From assembly GCA_018806915.1 (NCBI GenBank), contig JAGKQI010000101.1, positions 930,001 to 994,000 on the forward strand: a stretch of 64,000 nucleotides of DNA, read 5' to 3'. Shown piece after piece: positions 32,002-45,112 of the stretch. A program made the position numbers and the translations under genes. Source of the DNA: Phytophthora colocasiae (lineage: Eukaryota > Oomycota > Peronosporomycetes > Peronosporales > Peronosporaceae). Numbering within the stretch: position 1 is the first letter of the stretch; each line of letters begins with the position of its first letter. The notes under the pieces are model-generated. The model searched no databases, was not told the origin of the DNA, and saw only the letters and a list, made by a program, of their open reading frames with translations.

Positions 32002-32108
32002 AGCACAAACGGACACACACACAAATCAACATTCAAACAGCACTCACAAACATCACAACACAACCACTGCAACACCCACACATCACCCTTCTAACGCCGC
32101 GCAAAACA

Positions 32109-32180
32109 AGCTCCTACCGGGATTTGAACCCGGATCGCTGGATTCAAAGTCCAGAGTGCTAACCATTACACCATAAGAGC
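32109..32180 (-). tRNA. trnQ-UUG: tRNA-Gln(UUG)
   Basis: Intact; T4 terminator. Confidence 0.97.
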
Positions 32181-32859
32181 GTCTAACCCAGCTCTTGCAC
32201 ACCCAATCCGGAACACGCTCGAGTCGCTCTTACTCTCCATCATCACGCACATTGCACGCCCTCATCCACATACATCTATCCTCACTACACACACTCCACC
32301 GCCAACTCCAACTCCCCTCACACATTCTCCTACCGTTGACCACACCGCTTCGATCCCCACCTCCAACCGTCCGTTTATCGAACACGCACGCATTCCACAA
32401 TCGGCACTGCTATTGCTCGTGACAGACCTTGACGATGCCAGCTTCCTTTCCCACCACTCTTCCACGAGAACGAGATGGTTCATTAGCTACCGCCTCGCTC
32501 GTTCTCTTTCATCGCTCTTCTGCGTTGCGTGCTTCGATCTGCATGCCGTCTTTCCCGTTGCAGCTCCGCACGTACAAGACACATGGACCACGTCCTAGCA
32601 GCAGAGGATGGGTGGGTGATGGTAGAATGCGTCGGATGACGGCCTGCCACCTGACAGCAAAGTTGATACGTGTGTGAGTTGACCGTGCCGTCTATCCGGT
32701 GCCATCTGGGCCATTGAGTTGGCAGCGACGGCTTGTATGGTCCGAGGCACGAGAGTGAATACCACAGCGGCGTAGGATGGGGTAATACGTCAGGCAGGAC
32801 TAGTGTAAAGAGTAGCAACAACCGGGACGTGGTGGTGCCGGCAGGAGCGGTGCAAAACG

Positions 32860-32931
32860 AGGTCCTACCGGGATTTGAACCCGGATCGCTGGATTCAGAG
32901 TCCAGAGTGCTAACCATTACACCATAAGACC
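32860..32931 (-). tRNA. trnQ-CUG: tRNA-Gln(CUG)
   Basis: Intact; T4 terminator. Confidence 0.97.
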
Positions 32932-33039
32932 AGCACAAACGGACACACACACAAATCAACATTCAAACAGCACTCACAAACATCACAACACAACCACTGC
33001 AACACCCACACATCACCCTTCTAACGCCGCGCAAAAACA

Positions 33040-33111
33040 AGCTCCTACCGGGATTTGAACCCGGATCGCTGGATTCAAAGTCCAGAGTGCTAACCATTAC
33101 ACCATAAGAGC
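33040..33111 (-). tRNA. trnQ-UUG: tRNA-Gln(UUG)
   Basis: Intact; T5 terminator. Confidence 0.97.
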
Positions 33112-33791
33112 GTCTAACCCAGCTCTTGCACACCCAATCCGGAACACGCTCGAGTCGCTCTTACTCTCCATCATCACGCACATTGCACGCCCTCATCCAC
33201 ATACATCTATCCTCACTACACACACACTCCACCGCCAACACCAACTCCCTCACACATTCTCCTACCGTTGACCACACCGCTTCGATCCCCACCTCCAACC
33301 GTCCGTTTATCGAACACGCACGCATTCCACAATCGGCACTGCTATTGCTCGTGACAGACCTTGACGATGCCAGCTTCCTTTCCCACCACTCTTCCACGAG
33401 AACGAGATGGTTCATTAGCTACCGCCTCGCTCGTTCTCTTTCATCGCTCTTCTGCGTTGCGTGCTTCGATCTGCATGCCGTCTTTCCCGTTGCAGCTCCG
33501 CACGTACAAGACACATGGACCACGTCCTAGCAGCAGAGGATGGGTGGGTGATGGTAGAATGCGTCGGATGACGGCCTGCCACTGACAGCAAAGTTGATAC
33601 GTGTGTGAGTTGACCGTGCCGTCTATCCGGTGCCATCTGGGCCATTGAGTTGGCAGCGACGGCTTGTATGGTCCGAGGCACGAGAGTGAATACCACAGCG
33701 GCGTAGGATGGGGTAATACGTCAGGCAGGACTAGTGTAAAGAGTAGCAACAACCGGGACGTGGTGGTGCCGGCAGGAAGCGGTGCAAAACA

Positions 33792-33863
33792 AGCTCCTAC
33801 CGGGATTTGAACCCGGATCGCTGGATTCAGAGTCCAGAGTGCTAACCATTACACCATAAGACC
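33792..33863 (-). tRNA. trnQ-CUG: tRNA-Gln(CUG), hybrid acceptor
   Basis: The 5' half and anticodon are of the CUG gene, but the 3' acceptor strand is of the UUG gene, giving a G2-G71 mismatch. It is the mirror image of its neighbour at 33970. T4 terminator. Confidence 0.9.
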
Positions 33864-33969
33864 AGCACAAACGGACACACACACAAATCAACATTCAAAC
33901 AGCACTCACAAACATCACAACACAACCACTGCAACACCACACATCACCCTTCTAACGCCGCGCAAAACG

Positions 33970-34041
33970 AGGTCCTACCGGGATTTGAACCCGGATCGCT
34001 GGATTCAAAGTCCAGAGTGCTAACCATTACACCATAAGAGC
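33970..34041 (-). tRNA. trnQ-UUG: tRNA-Gln(UUG), hybrid acceptor
   Basis: The UUG body carries a CUG-type 3' acceptor strand and trailer (C2-C71 mismatch), reciprocal to the gene at 33792. T4 terminator. Confidence 0.9.
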
Positions 34042-34720
34042 GTCTAACCCAGCTCTTGCACACCCAATCCGGAACACGCTCGAGTCGCTCTTACTCTCCA
34101 TCATCACGCACATTGCACGCCCTCATCCACATACATCTATCCTCACTACACACACACTCCACCGCCAACTCCAACTCCCTCACACATTCTCCTACCGTTG
34201 ACCACACCGCTTCGATCCCCACCTCCAACCGTCCGTTTATCGAACACGCACGCATTCCACAATCGGCACTGCTATTGCTCGTGACAGACCTTGACGATGC
34301 CAGCTTCCTTTCCCACCACTCTTCCACGAGAACGAGATGGTTCATTAGCTACCGCCTCGCTCGTTCTCTTTCATCGCTCTTCTGCGTTGCGTGCTTCGAT
34401 CTGCATGCCGTCTTTCCCGTTGCAGCTCCGCACGTACAAGACACATGGACCACGTCCTAGCAGCAGAGGATGGGTGGGTGATGGTAGAATGCGTCGGATG
34501 ACGGCCTGCCACTGACAGCAAAGTTGATACGTGTGTGAGTTGACCGTGCCGTCTATCCGGTGCCATCTGGGCCATTGAGTTGGCAGCGACGGCGTGTATG
34601 GTCCGAGGCACGAGAGTGAATACCACAGCGGCGTAGGATGGGGTAATACGTCAGGCAGGACTAGTGTAAAGAGTAGCAACAACCGGGACGTGGTGGTGCC
34701 GGCAGGAGCGGTGCAAAACG

Positions 34721-34792
34721 AGGTCCTACCGGGATTTGAACCCGGATCGCTGGATTCAGAGTCCAGAGTGCTAACCATTACACCATAAGACC
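34721..34792 (-). tRNA. trnQ-CUG: tRNA-Gln(CUG)
   Basis: Intact; T4 terminator. Confidence 0.97.
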
Positions 34793-34900
34793 AGCACAAA
34801 CGGACACACACACAAATCAACATTCAAACAGCACTCACAAACATCACAACACAACCACTGCAACACCCACACATCACCCTTCTAACGCCGCGCAAAAACA

Positions 34901-34972
34901 AGCTCCTACCGGGATTTGAACCCGGATCGCTGGATTCAAAGTCCAGAGTGCTAACCATTACACCATAAGAGC
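34901..34972 (-). tRNA. trnQ-UUG: tRNA-Gln(UUG)
   Basis: Intact; T5 terminator. Confidence 0.97.
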
Positions 34973-35650
34973 GTCTAACCCAGCTCTTGCACACCCAATC
35001 CGGAACACGCTCGAGTCGCTCTTACTCTCCATCATCACGCACATTGCACGCCCTCATCCACATACATCTATCCTCACTACACACACTCCACCGCCAACTC
35101 CAACTCCCCTCACACATTCTCCTACCGTTGACCACACCGCTTCGATCCCCACCTCCAACCGTCCGTTTATCGAACACGCACGCATTCCACAATCGGCACT
35201 GCTATTGCTCGTGACAGACCTTGACGATGCCAGCTTCCTTTCCCACCACTCTTCCACGAGAACGAGATGGTTCATTAGCTACCGCCTCGCTCGTTCTCTT
35301 TCATCGCTCTTCTGCGTTGCGTGCTTCGATCTGCATGCCGTCTTTCCCGTTGCAGCTCCGCACGTACAAGACACATGGACCACGTCCTAGCAGCAGAGGA
35401 TGGGTGGGTGATGGTAGAATGCGTCGGATGACGGCCTGCCACTGACAGCAAAGTTGATACGTGTGTGAGTTGACCGTGCCGTCTATCCGGTGCCATCTGG
35501 GCCATTGAGTTGGCAGCGACGGCGTGTATGGTCCGAGGCACGAGAGTGAATACCACAGCGGCGTAGGATGGGGTAATACGTCAGGCAGGACTAGTGTAAA
35601 GAGTAGCAACAACCGGGACGTGGTGGTGCCGGCAGGAGCGGTGCAAAACG

Positions 35651-35722
35651 AGGTCCTACCGGGATTTGAACCCGGATCGCTGGATTCAGAGTCCAGAGTG
35701 CTAACCATTACACCATAAGACC
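35651..35722 (-). tRNA. trnQ-CUG: tRNA-Gln(CUG)
   Basis: Intact; T4 terminator. Confidence 0.97.
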
Positions 35723-35831
35723 AGCACAAACGGACACACACACACAAATCAACATTCAAACAGCACTCACAAACATCACAACACAACCACTGCAACACCC
35801 ACACATCACCCTTCTAACGCCGCGCAAAACA

Positions 35832-35903
35832 AGCTCCTACCGGGATTTGAACCCGGATCGCTGGATTCAAAGTCCAGAGTGCTAACCATTACACCATAAG
35901 AGC
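35832..35903 (-). tRNA. trnQ-UUG: tRNA-Gln(UUG)
   Basis: Intact; T4 terminator. Confidence 0.97.
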
Positions 35904-36583
35904 GTCTAACCCAGCTCTTGCACACCCAATCCGGAACACGCTCGAGTCGCTCTTACTCTCCATCATCACGCACATTGCACGCCCTCATCCACATACATCT
36001 ATCCTCACTACACACACACTCCACCGCCAACTCCAACTCCCCTCACACATTCTCCTACCGTTGACCACACCGCTTCGATCCCCACCTCCAACCGTCCGTT
36101 TATCGAACACGCACGCATTCCACAATCGGCACTGCTATTGCTCGTGACAGACCTTGACGATGCCAGCTTCCTTTCCCACCACTCTTCCACGAGAACGAGA
36201 TGGTTCATTAGCTACCGCCTCGCTCGTTCTCTTTCATCGCTCTTCTGCGTTGCGTGCTTCGATCTGCATGCCGTCTTTCCCGTTGCAGCTCCGCACGTAC
36301 AAGACACATGGACCACGTCCTAGCAGCAGAGGATGGGTGGGTGATGGTAGAATGCGTCGGATGACGGCCTGCCACTGACAGCAAAGTTGATACGTGTGTG
36401 AGTTGACCGTGCCGTCTATCCGGTGCCATCTGGGCCATTGAGTTGGCAGCGACGGCGTGTATGGTCCGAGGCACGAGAGTGAATACCACAGCGGCGTAGG
36501 ATGGGGTAATACGTCAGGCAGGACTAGTGTAAAGAGTAGCAACAACCGGGACGTGGTGGTGCCGGCAGGAGCGGTGCAAAACG

Positions 36584-36655
36584 AGGTCCTACCGGGATTT
36601 GAACCCGGATCGCTGGATTCAGAGTCCAGAGTGCTAACCATTACACCATAAGACC
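36584..36655 (-). tRNA. trnQ-CUG: tRNA-Gln(CUG)
   Basis: Intact; T4 terminator. Confidence 0.97.
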
Positions 36656-36763
36656 AGCACAAACGGACACACACACAAATCAACATTCAAACAGCACTCA
36701 CAAACATCACAACACAACCACTGCAACACCCACACATCACCCTTCTAACGCCGCGCAAAAACA

Positions 36764-36835
36764 AGCTCCTACCGGGATTTGAACCCGGATCGCTGGATTC
36801 AAAGTCCAGAGTGCTAACCATTACACCATAAGAGC
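36764..36835 (-). tRNA. trnQ-UUG: tRNA-Gln(UUG)
   Basis: Intact; T5 terminator. Confidence 0.97.
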
Positions 36836-37516
36836 GTCTAACCCAGCTCTTGCACACCCAATCCGGAACACGCTCGAGTCGCTCTTACTCTCCATCATCA
36901 CGCACATTGCACGCCCTCATCCACATACATCTATCCTCACTACACACACACTCCACCGCCAACTCCAACTCCCCTCACACATTCTCCTACCGTTGACCAC
37001 ACCGCTTCGATCCCCACCTCCAACCGTCCGTTTATCGAACACGCACGCATTCCACAATCGGCACTGCTATTGCTCGTGACAGACCTTGACGATGCCAGCT
37101 TCGCTTTCCCACCACTCTTCCACGAGAACGAGATGGTTCATTAGCTACCGCCTCGCTCGTTCTCTTTCATCGCTCTTCTGCGTTGCGTGCTTCGATCTGC
37201 ATGCCGTCTTTCCCGTTGCAGCTCCGCACGTACAAGACACATGGACCACGTCCTAGCAGCAGAGGATGGGTGGGTGATGGTAGAATGCGTCGGATGACGG
37301 CCTGCCACTGACAGCAAAGTTGATACGTGTGTGAGTTGACCGTGCCGTCTATCCGGTGCCATCTGGGCCATTGAGTTGGCAGCGACGGCTTGTATGGTCC
37401 GAGGCACGAGAGTGAATACCACAGCGGCGTAGGATGGGGTAATACGTCAGGCAGGACTAGTGTAAAGAGTAGCAACAACCGGGACGTGGTGGTGCCGGCA
37501 GGAGCGGTGCAAAACG

Positions 37517-37588
37517 AGGTCCTACCGGGATTTGAACCCGGATCGCTGGATTCAGAGTCCAGAGTGCTAACCATTACACCATAAGACC
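37517..37588 (-). tRNA. trnQ-CUG: tRNA-Gln(CUG)
   Basis: Intact; T4 terminator. Confidence 0.97.
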
Positions 37589-37694
37589 AGCACAAACGGA
37601 CACACACAAATCAACATTCAAACAGCACTCACAAACATCACAACACAACCACTGCAACACCCACACATCACCCTTCTAACGCCGCGCAAAAACA

Positions 37695-37766
37695 AGCTCC
37701 TACCGGGATTTGAACCCGGATCGCTGGATTCAAAGTCCAGAGTGCTAACCATTACACCATAAGAGC
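37695..37766 (-). tRNA. trnQ-UUG: tRNA-Gln(UUG)
   Basis: Intact; T5 terminator. Confidence 0.97.
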
Positions 37767-38445
37767 GTCTAACCCAGCTCTTGCACACCCAATCCGGAAC
37801 ACGCTCGAGTCGCTCTTACTCTCCATCATCACGCACATTGCACGCCCTCATCCACATACATCTATCCTCACTACACACACACTCCACCGCCAACTCCAAC
37901 TCCCTCACACATTCTCCTACCGTTGACCACACCGCTTCGATCCCCACCTCCAACCGTCCGTTTATCGAACACGCACGCATTCCACAATCGGCACTGCTAT
38001 TGCTCGTGACAGACCTTGACGATGCCAGCTTCCTTTCCCACCACTCTTCCACGAGAACGAGATGGTTCATTAGCTACCGCCTCGCTCGTTCTCTTTCATC
38101 GCTCTTCTGCGTTGCGTGCTTCGATCTGCATGCCGTCTTTCCCGTTGCAGCTCCGCACGTACAAGACACATGGACCACGTCCTAGCAGCAGAGGATGGGT
38201 GGGTGATGGTAGAATGCGTCGGATGACGGCCTGCCACTGACAGCAAAGTTGATACGTGTGTGAGTTGACCGTGCCGTCTATCCGGTGCCATCTGGGCCAT
38301 TGAGTTGGCAGCGACGGCGTGTATGGTCCGAGGCACGAGAGTGAATACCACAGCGGCGTAGGATGGGGTAATACGTCAGGCAGGACTAGTGTAAAGAGTA
38401 GCAACAACCGGGACGTGGTGGTGCCGGCAGGAGCGGTGCAAAACG

Positions 38446-38517
38446 AGGTCCTACCGGGATTTGAACCCGGATCGCTGGATTCAGAGTCCAGAGTGCTAAC
38501 CATTACACCATAAGACC
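38446..38517 (-). tRNA. trnQ-CUG: tRNA-Gln(CUG)
   Basis: Intact; T4 terminator. Confidence 0.97.
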
Positions 38518-38613
38518 AGCACAAACGGACACACACACAAATCAACATTCAAACAGCACTCACAAACATCACAACACAACCACTGCAACACCCACACATC
38601 ACCCTTCTAACGC

Positions 38614-38661
38614 GATCGCTGGATTCAAAGTCCAGAGTGCTAACCATTACACCATAAGAGC
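38614..38661 (-). pseudogene. tRNA-Gln(UUG) remnant, 3' third deleted
   Basis: Only the acceptor 5' strand, D arm and anticodon arm remain (48 nt). A deletion removed the T arm (B box), the acceptor 3' strand and the terminator. It should be inactive. Confidence 0.95.
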
Positions 38662-39337
38662 GTCTAACCCAGCTCTTGCACACCCAATCCGGAACACGCT
38701 CGAGTCGCTCTTACTCTCCATCATCACGCACATTGCACGCCCTCATCCACATACATCTATCCTCACTACACACACTCCACCGCCAACTCCAACTCCTCAC
38801 ACATTCTCCTACCGTTGACCACACCGCTTCGATCCCCACCTCCAACCGTCCGTTTATCGAACACGCACGCATTCCACAATCGGCACTGCTATTGCTCGTG
38901 ACAGACCTTGACGATGCCAGCTTCCTTTCCCACCACTCTTCCACGAGAACGAGATGGTTCATTAGCTACCGCCTCGCTCGTTCTCTTTCATCGCTCTTCT
39001 GCGTTGCGTGCTTCGATCTGCATGCCGTCTTTCCCGTTGCAGCTCCGCACGTACAAGACACATGGACCACGTCCTAGCAGCAGAGGATGGGTGGGTGATG
39101 GTAGAATGCGTCGGATGACGGCCTGCCACTGACAGCAAAGTTGATACGTGTGTGAGTTGACCGTGCCGTCTATCCGGTGCCATCTGGGCCATTGAGTTGG
39201 CAGCGACGGCTTGTATGGTCCGAGGCACGAGAGTGAATACCACAGCGGCGTAGGATGGGGTAATACGTCAGGCAGGACTAGTGTAAAGAGTAGCAACAAC
39301 CGGGACGTGGTGGTGCCGGCAGGAGCGGTGCAAAACG

Positions 39338-39407
39338 AGGTCCTACCGGGATTTGAACGGATCGCTGGATTCAGAGTCCAGAGTGCTAACCATTACACCA
39401 TAAGACC
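39338..39407 (-). pseudogene. tRNA-Gln(CUG) with 2-nt T-arm deletion
   Basis: Two of the three G in the T-stem 5' strand, next to the T loop, are missing. This breaks the T stem and the B box. The rest is intact (70 nt); probably defective. Confidence 0.85.
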
Positions 39408-39515
39408 AGCACAAACGGACACACACACAAATCAACATTCAAACAGCACTCACAAACATCACAACACAACCACTGCAACACCCACACATCACCCTTCTAA
39501 CGCCGCGCAAAAACA

Positions 39516-39587
39516 AGCTCCTACCGGGATTTGAACCCGGATCGCTGGATTCAAAGTCCAGAGTGCTAACCATTACACCATAAGAGC
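39516..39587 (-). tRNA. trnQ-UUG: tRNA-Gln(UUG)
   Basis: Intact; T5 terminator. Confidence 0.97.
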
Positions 39588-40266
39588 GTCTAACCCAGCT
39601 CTTGCACACCCAATCCGGAACACGCTCGAGTCGCTCTTACTCTCCATCATCACGCACATTGCACGCCCTCATCCACATACATCTATCCTCACTACACACA
39701 CACTCCACCGCCAACTCCAACTCCCTCACACATTCTCCTACCGTTGACCACACCGCTTCGATCCCCACCTCCAACCGTCCGTTTATCGAACACGCACGCA
39801 TTCCACAATCGGCACTGCTATTGCTCGTGACAGACCTTGACGATGCCAGCTTCCTTTCCCACCACTCTTCCACGAGAACGAGATGGTTCATTAGCTACCG
39901 CCTCGCTCGTTCTCTTTCATCGCTCTTCTGCGTTGCGTGCTTCGATCTGCATGCCGTCTTTCCCGTTGCAGCTCCGCACGTACAAGACACATGGACCACG
40001 TCCTAGCAGCAGAGGATGGGTGGGTGATGGTAGAATGCGTCGGATGACGGCCTGCCACTGACAGCAAAGTTGATACGTGTGTGAGTTGACCGTGCCGTCT
40101 ATCCGGTGCCATCTGGGCCATTGAGTTGGCAGCGACGGCTTGTATGGTCCGAGGCACGAGAGTGAATACCACAGCGGCGTAGGATGGGGTAATACGTCAG
40201 GCAGGACTAGTGTAAAGAGTAGCAACAACCGGGACGTGGTGGTGCCGGCAGGAGCGGTGCAAAACG

Positions 40267-40338
40267 AGGTCCTACCGGGATTTGAACCCGGATCGCTGGA
40301 TTCAGAGTCCAGAGTGCTAACCATTACACCATAAGACC
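40267..40338 (-). tRNA. trnQ-CUG: tRNA-Gln(CUG)
   Basis: Intact; T4 terminator. Confidence 0.97.
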
Positions 40339-40446
40339 AGCACAAACGGACACACACACAAATCAACATTCAAACAGCACTCACAAACATCACAACACAA
40401 CCACTGCAACACCCACACATCACCCTTCTAACGCCGCGCAAAAACA

Positions 40447-40518
40447 AGCTCCTACCGGGATTTGAACCCGGATCGCTGGATTCAAAGTCCAGAGTGCTAA
40501 CCATTACACCATAAGAGC
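40447..40518 (-). tRNA. trnQ-UUG: tRNA-Gln(UUG)
   Basis: Intact; T5 terminator. Confidence 0.97.
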
Positions 40519-41217
40519 GTCTAACCCAGCTCTTGCACACCCAATCCGGAACACGCTCGAGTCGCTCTTACTCTCCATCATCACGCACTTTGCACGCCCT
40601 CATCCACATACATCTATCCTCACTACACACACACTCCACCGCCAACTCCAACTCCCCTCACACATTCTCCTACCGTTGACCACACCGCTTCGATCCCCAC
40701 CTCCAACCGTCCGTTTATCGCGTTGCATAAGAATCTGTTTCGTTTGATGCATTCCACAATCGGCACTGCTATTGCTCGTGACAGACCTTGACGATGCCAG
40801 CTTCCTTTCCCACCACTCTTCCACGAGAACGAGATGGTTCATTAGCTACCGCCTCGCTCGTTCTCTTTCATCGCTCTTCTGCGTTGCGTGCTTCGATCTG
40901 CATGCCGTCTTTCCCGTTGCAGCTCCGCACGTACAAGACACATGGACCACGTCCTAGCAGCAGAGGATGGGTGGGTGATGGTAGAATGCGTCGGATGACG
41001 GCCTGCCACTGACAGCAAAGTTGATACGTGTGTGAGTTGACCGTGCCGTCTATCCGGTGCCATCTGGGCCATTGAGTTGGCAGCGACGGCGTGTATGGTC
41101 CGAGGCACGAGAGTGAATACCACAGCGGCGTAGGATGGGGTAATACGTCAGGCAGGACTAGTGTAAAGAGTAGCAACAACCGGGACGTGGTGGTGCCGGC
41201 AGGAGCGGTGCAAAACG

Positions 41218-41289
41218 AGGTCCTACCGGGATTTGAACCCGGATCGCTGGATTCAGAGTCCAGAGTGCTAACCATTACACCATAAGACC
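41218..41289 (-). tRNA. trnQ-CUG: tRNA-Gln(CUG)
   Basis: Intact; T4 terminator. Confidence 0.97.
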
Positions 41290-41397
41290 AGCACAAACGG
41301 ACACACACACAAATCAACATTCAAACAGCACTCACAAACATCACAACACAACCACTGCAACACCCACACATCACCCTTCTAACGCCGCGCAAAAACA

Positions 41398-41469
41398 AGC
41401 TCCTACCGGGATTTGAACCCGGATCGCTGGATTCAAAGTCCAGAGTGCTAACCATTACACCATAAGAGC
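41398..41469 (-). tRNA. trnQ-UUG: tRNA-Gln(UUG)
   Basis: Intact; T5 terminator. Confidence 0.97.
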
Positions 41470-42149
41470 GTCTAACCCAGCTCTTGCACACCCAATCCGG
41501 AACACGCTCGAGTCGCTCTTACTCTCCATCATCACGCACATTGCACGCCCTCATCCACATACATCTATCCTCACTACACACACACTCCACCGCCAACTCC
41601 AACTCCCCTCACACATTCTCCTACCGTTGACCACACCGCTTCGATCCCCACCTCCAACCGTCCGTTTATCGAACACGCACGCATTCCACAATCGGCACTG
41701 CTATTGCTCGTGACAGACCTTGACGATGCCAGCTTCCTTTCCCACCACTCTTCCACGAGAACGAGATGGTTCATTAGCTACCGCCTCGCTCGTTCTCTTT
41801 CATCGCTCTTCTGCGTTGCGTGCTTCGATCTGCATGCCGTCTTTCCCGTTGCAGCTCCGCACGTACAAGACACATGGACCACGTCCTAGCAGCAGAGGAT
41901 GGGTGGGTGATGGTAGAATGCGTCGGATGACGGCCTGCCACTGACAGCAAAGTTGATACGTGTGTGAGTTGACCGTGCCGTCTATCCGGTGCCATCTGGG
42001 CCATTGAGTTGGCAGCGACGGCGTGTATGGTCCGAGGCACGAGAGTGAATACCACAGCGGCGTAGGATGGGGTAATACGTCAGGCAGGACTAGTGTAAAG
42101 AGTAGCAACAACCGGGACGTGGTGGTGCCGGCAGGAGCGGTGCAAAACG

Positions 42150-42221
42150 AGGTCCTACCGGGATTTGAACCCGGATCGCTGGATTCAGAGTCCAGAGTGC
42201 TAACCATTACACCATAAGACC
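42150..42221 (-). tRNA. trnQ-CUG: tRNA-Gln(CUG)
   Basis: Intact; T4 terminator. Confidence 0.97.
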
Positions 42222-42326
42222 AGCACAAACGGACACACACACAAATCAACATTCAAACAGCACTCACAAACATCACAACACAACCACTGCAACACCCACA
42301 TCACCCTTCTAACGCCGCGCAAAACA

Positions 42327-42398
42327 AGCTCCTACCGGGATTTGAACCCGGATCGCTGGATTCAAAGTCCAGAGTGCTAACCATTACACCATAAGAGC
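42327..42398 (-). tRNA. trnQ-UUG: tRNA-Gln(UUG)
   Basis: Intact; T4 terminator. Confidence 0.97.
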
Positions 42399-43073
42399 GT
42401 CTAACCCAGCTCTTGCACACCCAATCCGGAACACGCTCGAGTCGCTCTTACTCTCCATCATCACGCACTTTGCACGCCCTCATCCACATACATCTATCCT
42501 CACTACACACACACTCCACCGCCAACTCCAACTCCCTCACATTCTCCTACCGTTGACCACACCGCTTCGATCCCCACCTCCAACCGTCCGTTTATCGAAC
42601 ACGCACGCATTCCACAATCGGCACTGCTATTGCTCGTGACAGACCTTGACGATGCCAGCTTCCTTTCCCACCACTCTTCCACGAGAACGAGATGGTTCAT
42701 TAGCTACCGCCTCGCTCGTTCTCTTTCATCGCTCTTCTGCGTTGCGTGCTTCGATCTGCATGCCGTCTTTCCCGTTGCAGCTCCGCACGTACAAGACACA
42801 TGGACCACGTCCTAGCAGCAGAGGATGGGTGGGTGATGGTAGAATGCGTCGGATGACGGCCTGCCACTGACAGCAAAGTTGATACGTGTGAGTTGACCGT
42901 GCCGTCTATCCGGTGCCATCTGGGCCATTGAGTTGGCAGCGACGGCGTGTATGGTCCGAGGCACGAGAGTGAATACCACAGCGGCGTAGGATGGGGTAAT
43001 ACGTCAGGCAGGACTAGTGTAAAAAGTAGCAACAACCGGGACGTGGTGGTGCCGGCAGGAGCGGTGCAAAACG

Positions 43074-43145
43074 AGGTCCTACCGGGATTTGAACCCGGAT
43101 CGCTGGATTCAGAGTCCAGAGTGCTAACCATTACACCATAAGACC
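43074..43145 (-). tRNA. trnQ-CUG: tRNA-Gln(CUG)
   Basis: Intact; T4 terminator. Confidence 0.97.
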
Positions 43146-43253
43146 AGCACAAACGGACACACACACAAATCAACATTCAAACAGCACTCACAAACATCAC
43201 AACACAACCACTGCAACACCCACACATCACCCTTCTAACGCCGCGCAAAAACA

Positions 43254-43325
43254 AGCTCTTACCGGGATTTGAACCCGGATCGCTGGATTCAAAGTCCAGA
43301 GTGCTAACCATTACACCATAAGAGC
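43254..43325 (-). tRNA. trnQ-UUG: tRNA-Gln(UUG), acceptor A68
   Basis: G68 is replaced by A, which turns the usual U5-G68 wobble into a U5-A68 Watson-Crick pair. Otherwise intact. Confidence 0.96.
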
Positions 43326-44000
43326 GTCTAACCCAGCTCTTGCACACCCAATCCGGAACACGCTCGAGTCGCTCTTACTCTCCATCATCACGCACATTGC
43401 ACGCCCTCATCCACATACATCTATCCTCACTACACACACACTCCACCGCCACCACCAACTCCCTCACATTCTCCTACCGTTGACCACACCGCTTCGATCC
43501 CCACCTCCAACCGTCCGTTTATCGAACACGCACGCATTCCACAATCGGCACTGCTATTGCTCGTGACAGACCTTGACGATGCCAGCTTCCTTTCCCACCA
43601 CTCTTCCACGAGAACGAGATGGTTCATTAGCTACCGCCTCGCTCGTTCTCTTTCATCGCTCTTCTGCGTTGCGTGCTTCGATCTGCATGCCGTCTTTCCC
43701 GTTGCAGCTCCGCACGTACAAGACACATGGACCACGTCCTAGCAGCAGAGGATGGGTGGGTGATGGTAGAATGCGTCGGATGACGGCCTGCCACTGACAG
43801 CAAAGTTGATACGTGTGTGAGTTGACCGTGCCGTCTATCCGGTGCCATCTGGGCCATTGAGTTGGCAGCGACGGCGTGTATGGTCCGAGGCACGAGTGAA
43901 TACCACAGCGGCGTAGGATGGGGTAATACGTCAGGCAGGACTAGTGTAAAGAGTAGCAACAACCGGGACGTGGTGGTGCCGGCAGGAGCGGTGCAAAACG

Positions 44001-44072
44001 AGGTCCTACCGGGATTTGAACCCGGATCGCTGGATTCAGAGTCCAGAGTGCTAACCATTACACCATAAGACC
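44001..44072 (-). tRNA. trnQ-CUG: tRNA-Gln(CUG)
   Basis: Intact; T4 terminator. Confidence 0.97.
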
Positions 44073-44180
44073 AGCACAAACGGACACACACACAAATCAA
44101 CATTCAAACAGCACTCACAAACATCACAACACAACCACTGCAACACCCACACATCACCCTTCTAACGCCGCGCAAAAACA

Positions 44181-44252
44181 AGCTCCTACCGGGATTTGAA
44201 CCCGGATCGCTGGATTCAAAGTCCAGAGTGCTAACCATTACACCATAAGAGC
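44181..44252 (-). tRNA. trnQ-UUG: tRNA-Gln(UUG)
   Basis: Intact; T5 terminator. Confidence 0.97.
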
Positions 44253-44932
44253 GTCTAACCCAGCTCTTGCACACCCAATCCGGAACACGCTCGAGTCGCT
44301 CTTACTCTCCATCATCACGCACATTGCACGCCCTCATCCACATACATCTATCCTCACTACACACACACTCCACCGCCAACTCCAACTCCCCTCACACATT
44401 CTCCTACCGTTGACCACACCGCTTCGATCCCCACCTCCAACCGTCCGTTTATCGAACACGCACGCATTCCACAATCGGCACTGCTATTGCTCGTGACAGA
44501 CCTTGACGATGCCAGCTTCCTTTCCCACCACTCTTCCACGAGAACGAGATGGTTCATTAGCTACCGCCTCGCTCGTTCTCTTTCATCGCTCTTCTGCGTT
44601 GCGTGCTTCGATCTGCATGCCGTCTTTCCCGTTGCAGCTCCGCACGTACAAGACACATGGACCACGTCCTAGCAGCAGAGGATGGGTGGGTGATGGTAGA
44701 ATGCGTCGGATGACGGCCTGCCACTGACAGCAAAGTTGATACGTGTGTGAGTTGACCGTGCCGTCTATCCGGTGCCATCTGGGCCATTGAGTTGGCAGCG
44801 ACGGCGTGTATGGTCCGAGGCACGAGAGTGAATACCACAGCGGCGTAGGATGGGGTAATACGTCAGGCAGGACTAGTGTAAAGAGTAGCAACAACCGGGA
44901 CGTGGTGGTGCCGGCAGGAGCGGTGCAAAACG

Positions 44933-45004
44933 AGGTCCTACCGGGATTTGAACCCGGATCGCTGGATTCAGAGTCCAGAGTGCTAACCATTACACCATAA
45001 GACC
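44933..45004 (-). tRNA. trnQ-CUG: tRNA-Gln(CUG)
   Basis: Intact; T4 terminator. Confidence 0.97.
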
Positions 45005-45112
45005 AGCACAAACGGACACACACACAAATCAACATTCAAACAGCACTCACAAACATCACAACACAACCACTGCAACACCCACACATCACCCTTCTAACGC
45101 CGCGCAAAAACA

